A DNA stretch of 12,768 nucleotides, taken from positions 1 through 12,768 of the forward strand of contig DXWE01000036.1 of NCBI GenBank assembly GCA_019417045.1, in the 5' to 3' direction. A program made the position numbers and the translations under genes. The notes beneath the pieces were generated by a model that saw only the letters and a list, made by a program, of their open reading frames with translations, made no database searches and had not been told where the DNA came from. Shown here one piece after another: positions 10,787 through 12,768 of the stretch (within the stretch, counting starts at the first letter, position 1; the number at the start of each line of letters is the position of its first letter). This DNA comes from Oscillospiraceae bacterium. Lineage in GTDB: Bacteria; Bacillota; Clostridia; Oscillospirales; Acutalibacteraceae.

Positions 10787-12768
10787 CCCTTCGCGTCATA
10801 CCACGTGCGCCCGGTGTGTACGTCCACCTGCAAACACACCTTCAGCTGCGCCGCGCCCTCCATCTCCTCTTTCAGGATATCAGCGGCGCGCGCCGCCTCC
10901 TCCTGCGGCGCCTCCACGATCAGCTCGTCGTGCACCTGTAAAATCAGCCGCGCTTGCAATCCCTCTTCCCGCAGGCGGCGGTGTACCTTCACCATCGCGA
11001 GCTTGATGATGTCCGCCGCGGTGCCCTGGATCGGCATGTTGCGCGCCACCCGCTCGCCGAACGCCCGGGTCACCCCGTTGGAGGCGCGCAGCTCGGGCAG
11101 CGGCCGGCGGCGGGCAAACAGCGTCTCCCCGTACCCCTTCTCCTTGGCGGAGGCGATGAGCCTGTCCATAAAGCTCGCCACCGCGCCGAAATGCCGCAGG
11201 TATTCCTCGATGAACCGCTTGGCCTCGCCGTAGCTGACGTGAATATCCTCCGACAGCGAGTGGGCGCCGATCCCATAGACAATGCCGAAATTGACCGCCT
11301 TCGCCTGCGAGCGCATGAGCGGGGTCACCTCCCCCTCCGGCACGTGGAACACCTGGGAGGCGGTCAGGCGGTGGATGTCGTCCCCGTTGTTAAACGCCTC
11401 GATCATGGTGGGGTCCTCCGCCATCGCGGCGAGCACCCGCAGCTCGATCTGGGAATAATCCGCGTCCACCAGCGTCCAGCCCTCCCGGGCGCGGAAGAAC
11501 CGGCGCAGCTCCCGGCCGAGCTCCTGGCGCACCGGGATGTTTTGCAGGTTCGGCTCGGTGGAGGAGATCCGTCCGGTGCGTGTCTCGGTCTGGTTGAAGG
11601 AGGAGTGGATCCGTCCGTCCGGCCCGATGACCTTCAGCAGCCCGTCGCAATAGGTGGACTTGAGCTTGGACAGCGTGCGGTATTGCAGCAGCAGGTCCAC
11701 CGCCGGGTGCACCGGCCGCAGCTTTTCGAGCACCTCGGCGCTGGTGGAATAGCCGGTCTTGGTCTTTTTTCCGTGGGGCAGGCCGAGCTTGACAAACAGC
11801 GCCTCTCCGAGCTGCTTGGGGGAGTTGAGGTTGAATTCATAGCCCACCTCCTCATAGATCGCGGCCTGCAGGGTTTGGATCTGCCCCTCGAGCGCTTCGC
11901 CGAACGCCCGGATCCCCGGCCCGTCCACCTCAAAGCCCTCCTTCTCCATATCCGCGAGCACGAGCGCAAGCGGGATCTCCATCCCGTGGAGCAGCGCCTG
12001 CTGCCCGTTTTGCTCGATCTCACGCGAGAGCCGGCCGCACAGCTTTGGAAACGCCGCGACCAGCCCCGCGATCCCCGGCTCTGTCTGTGGTACCGCGATC
12101 CCGTACTCCTGGCACAGCCGCTCCAGATCATAGCCGTTTGCCAGCGGGTTCAGCAGGTACGCCGCGAGCAGCGTATCCATCCGCACAGGCGCCGGAACCG
12201 CACCCTGGGAGAACAGCGCCGCATACAGCAGCTTGCTGTCGTGGGTGCGCACGCTCACCTCCCCGTCGCACAGCGGCAGCAGGAGCGCGCTCCAGTCGGT
12301 CAGCCGCACCGCCTTGTCCGGCAGCCGTGCCCACAGCGCCGTCACCTCTCCCTGCGCTGTCTCGGGCAGCAGATCGAGCGCGCCGGTCTCCCGTACAAAG
12401 CGGAGTACCTCCGGCAGCGCCTCGTCCCCCGCGGCTGTGAGCGGCCGGATCGCCTCGAAAACGGCGGATTCCGCCGGTGCGGGCGTGTTCAGCCCCAGCT
12501 TCTCCATCCACTTGAACAGCTCGAGCGAGGCGAATGTCCGCGAAAGCGCCTCCCGGCGCATCGGCTTTTGCCCATAGGCCGAGAGATCCGCCTCCACCGG
12601 CACGGTGCGGCAGATGGTCCCGAGTTCCCGGCTGAGATAGGCGGAGTCCCTGCCCGCGATCAGCTTTTGCCGCAGGCTCTCCCGCAACTCGGCCGTATCC
12701 ACCTGGGCGTACAGCTCGTCGAGACTTCCAAATCGGTGGAGCAGCTCGAGCGCGGTCTTCTCCCCCAC
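10783..12768 (-). CDS. polA: DNA polymerase I, C-terminal 661 residues (gene continues beyond the right edge)
   Basis: Replication and repair polymerase that fills gaps and processes Okazaki fragments. The visible part begins in the helix-hairpin-helix of the 5'-3' nuclease domain (GEKTALELLHRFGSLDE, fragment residues 2-18), so about 200 N-terminal residues are off the window. Residues about 95-230 correspond to the 3'-5' exonuclease-like domain, but the metal-binding DxE motif I is not seen, so proofreading is probably lost, as in the Bacillus enzymes; MDTLLAAYLLNP (197-208) remains. Residues about 265-661 are the polymerase domain: TRTGRISSTEPNLQNIPVR (396-414), motif A DADYSQIELR (435-444), motif B RSQAKAVNFGIVYG (486-499) and motif C QVHDELIVE (611-619), with catalytic D435 and D614. 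The C-terminus is intact (GRTWYDAKG). It is followed by the GNAT gene with a 4-bp overlap. Confidence 0.97.
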   Translation of the reverse strand: MGEKTALELLHRFGSLDELYAQVDTAELRESLRQKLIAGRDSAYLSRELGTICRTVPVEADLSAYGQKPMRREALSRTFASLELFKWMEKLGLNTPAPAESAVFEAIRPLTAAGDEALPEVLRFVRETGALDLLPETAQGEVTALWARLPDKAVRLTDWSALLLPLCDGEVSVRTHDSKLLYAALFSQGAVPAPVRMDTLLAAYLLNPLANGYDLERLCQEYGIAVPQTEPGIAGLVAAFPKLCGRLSREIEQNGQQALLHGMEIPLALVLADMEKEGFEVDGPGIRAFGEALEGQIQTLQAAIYEEVGYEFNLNSPKQLGEALFVKLGLPHGKKTKTGYSTSAEVLEKLRPVHPAVDLLLQYRTLSKLKSTYCDGLLKVIGPDGRIHSSFNQTETRTGRISSTEPNLQNIPVRQELGRELRRFFRAREGWTLVDADYSQIELRVLAAMAEDPTMIEAFNNGDDIHRLTASQVFHVPEGEVTPLMRSQAKAVNFGIVYGIGAHSLSEDIHVSYGEAKRFIEEYLRHFGAVASFMDRLIASAKEKGYGETLFARRRPLPELRASNGVTRAFGERVARNMPIQGTAADIIKLAMVKVHRRLREEGLQARLILQVHDELIVEAPQEEAARAADILKEEMEGAAQLKVCLQVDVHTGRTWYDAKG

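Noticed and set aside
10145..11233. A 362-codon plus-strand frame opposite the GNAT gene and the end of polA.
   Set aside because: It runs antisense to two well-supported genes and shows no domain or start signal.

Overview
The window is a GC-rich (roughly 60-65% by eye) stretch of a Gram-positive chromosome. The gene content fits a spore-forming or spore-lineage member of the class Clostridia, most likely a high-GC gut Oscillospiraceae/Ruminococcaceae type. It holds a D,D-carboxypeptidase with a PBP5-like C-terminus, a SpoIID-type protein, a PdaB-type deacetylase, YmdB, a short ProB and a CarD-family regulator. The taxon is inferred from gene content only. The window is ordinary chromosome with a few odd genes. 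I see no rRNA, tRNA, CRISPR array, insertion sequence or phage module.

Layout, left to right. (1) 29-1333, minus strand: a D-alanyl-D-alanine carboxypeptidase ending in a strong hairpin. (2) 1503-2987, plus strand: a divergent secreted protein with the order SH3, dockerin-like, SpoIID/LytB, expressed from a clear sigma-A-like promoter. (3) 3047-3817, minus strand: ymdB, a metallophosphoesterase. (4) 3964-7091, plus strand: proB and proA (4-bp overlap, proline synthesis), then an unrecognised single-pass membrane protein carrying a 12-bp tandem repeat, closed by a textbook terminator. (5) 7235-8104, plus strand: a PdaB-like polysaccharide deacetylase. (6) 8193-9190, minus strand: a membrane-protein pair, a DUF4234-type protein preceded by a small three-helix protein whose reading frame is broken by a -1 shift. 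(7) 9427-9939, plus strand: a CarD-family regulator with two candidate promoters and an inverted repeat at the predicted start of the proximal one. (8) 10022-12768, minus strand: a GNAT acetyltransferase translationally coupled to polA, which runs off the right edge.

Themes. Three genes act on peptidoglycan: the D,D-carboxypeptidase, the SpoIID-like glycan-strand enzyme and the deacetylase. All three families have sporulation members, so a spore-envelope or cell-wall role is plausible. proB-proA forms the first two steps of proline synthesis; no proC is present. Transcription units alternate strands, with compact divergent promoter regions (1334-1502, 3818-3963, 9191-9426) and hairpins between convergent genes. 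No gene-free stretch exceeds 300 bases; the longest, 9191-9426, is an AT-rich divergent control region.

Most worth a second look: the SH3-dockerin-SpoIID architecture, the frameshifted small membrane gene, the carD control region with its shared -35 box, and the repeat-bearing membrane protein behind proBA.
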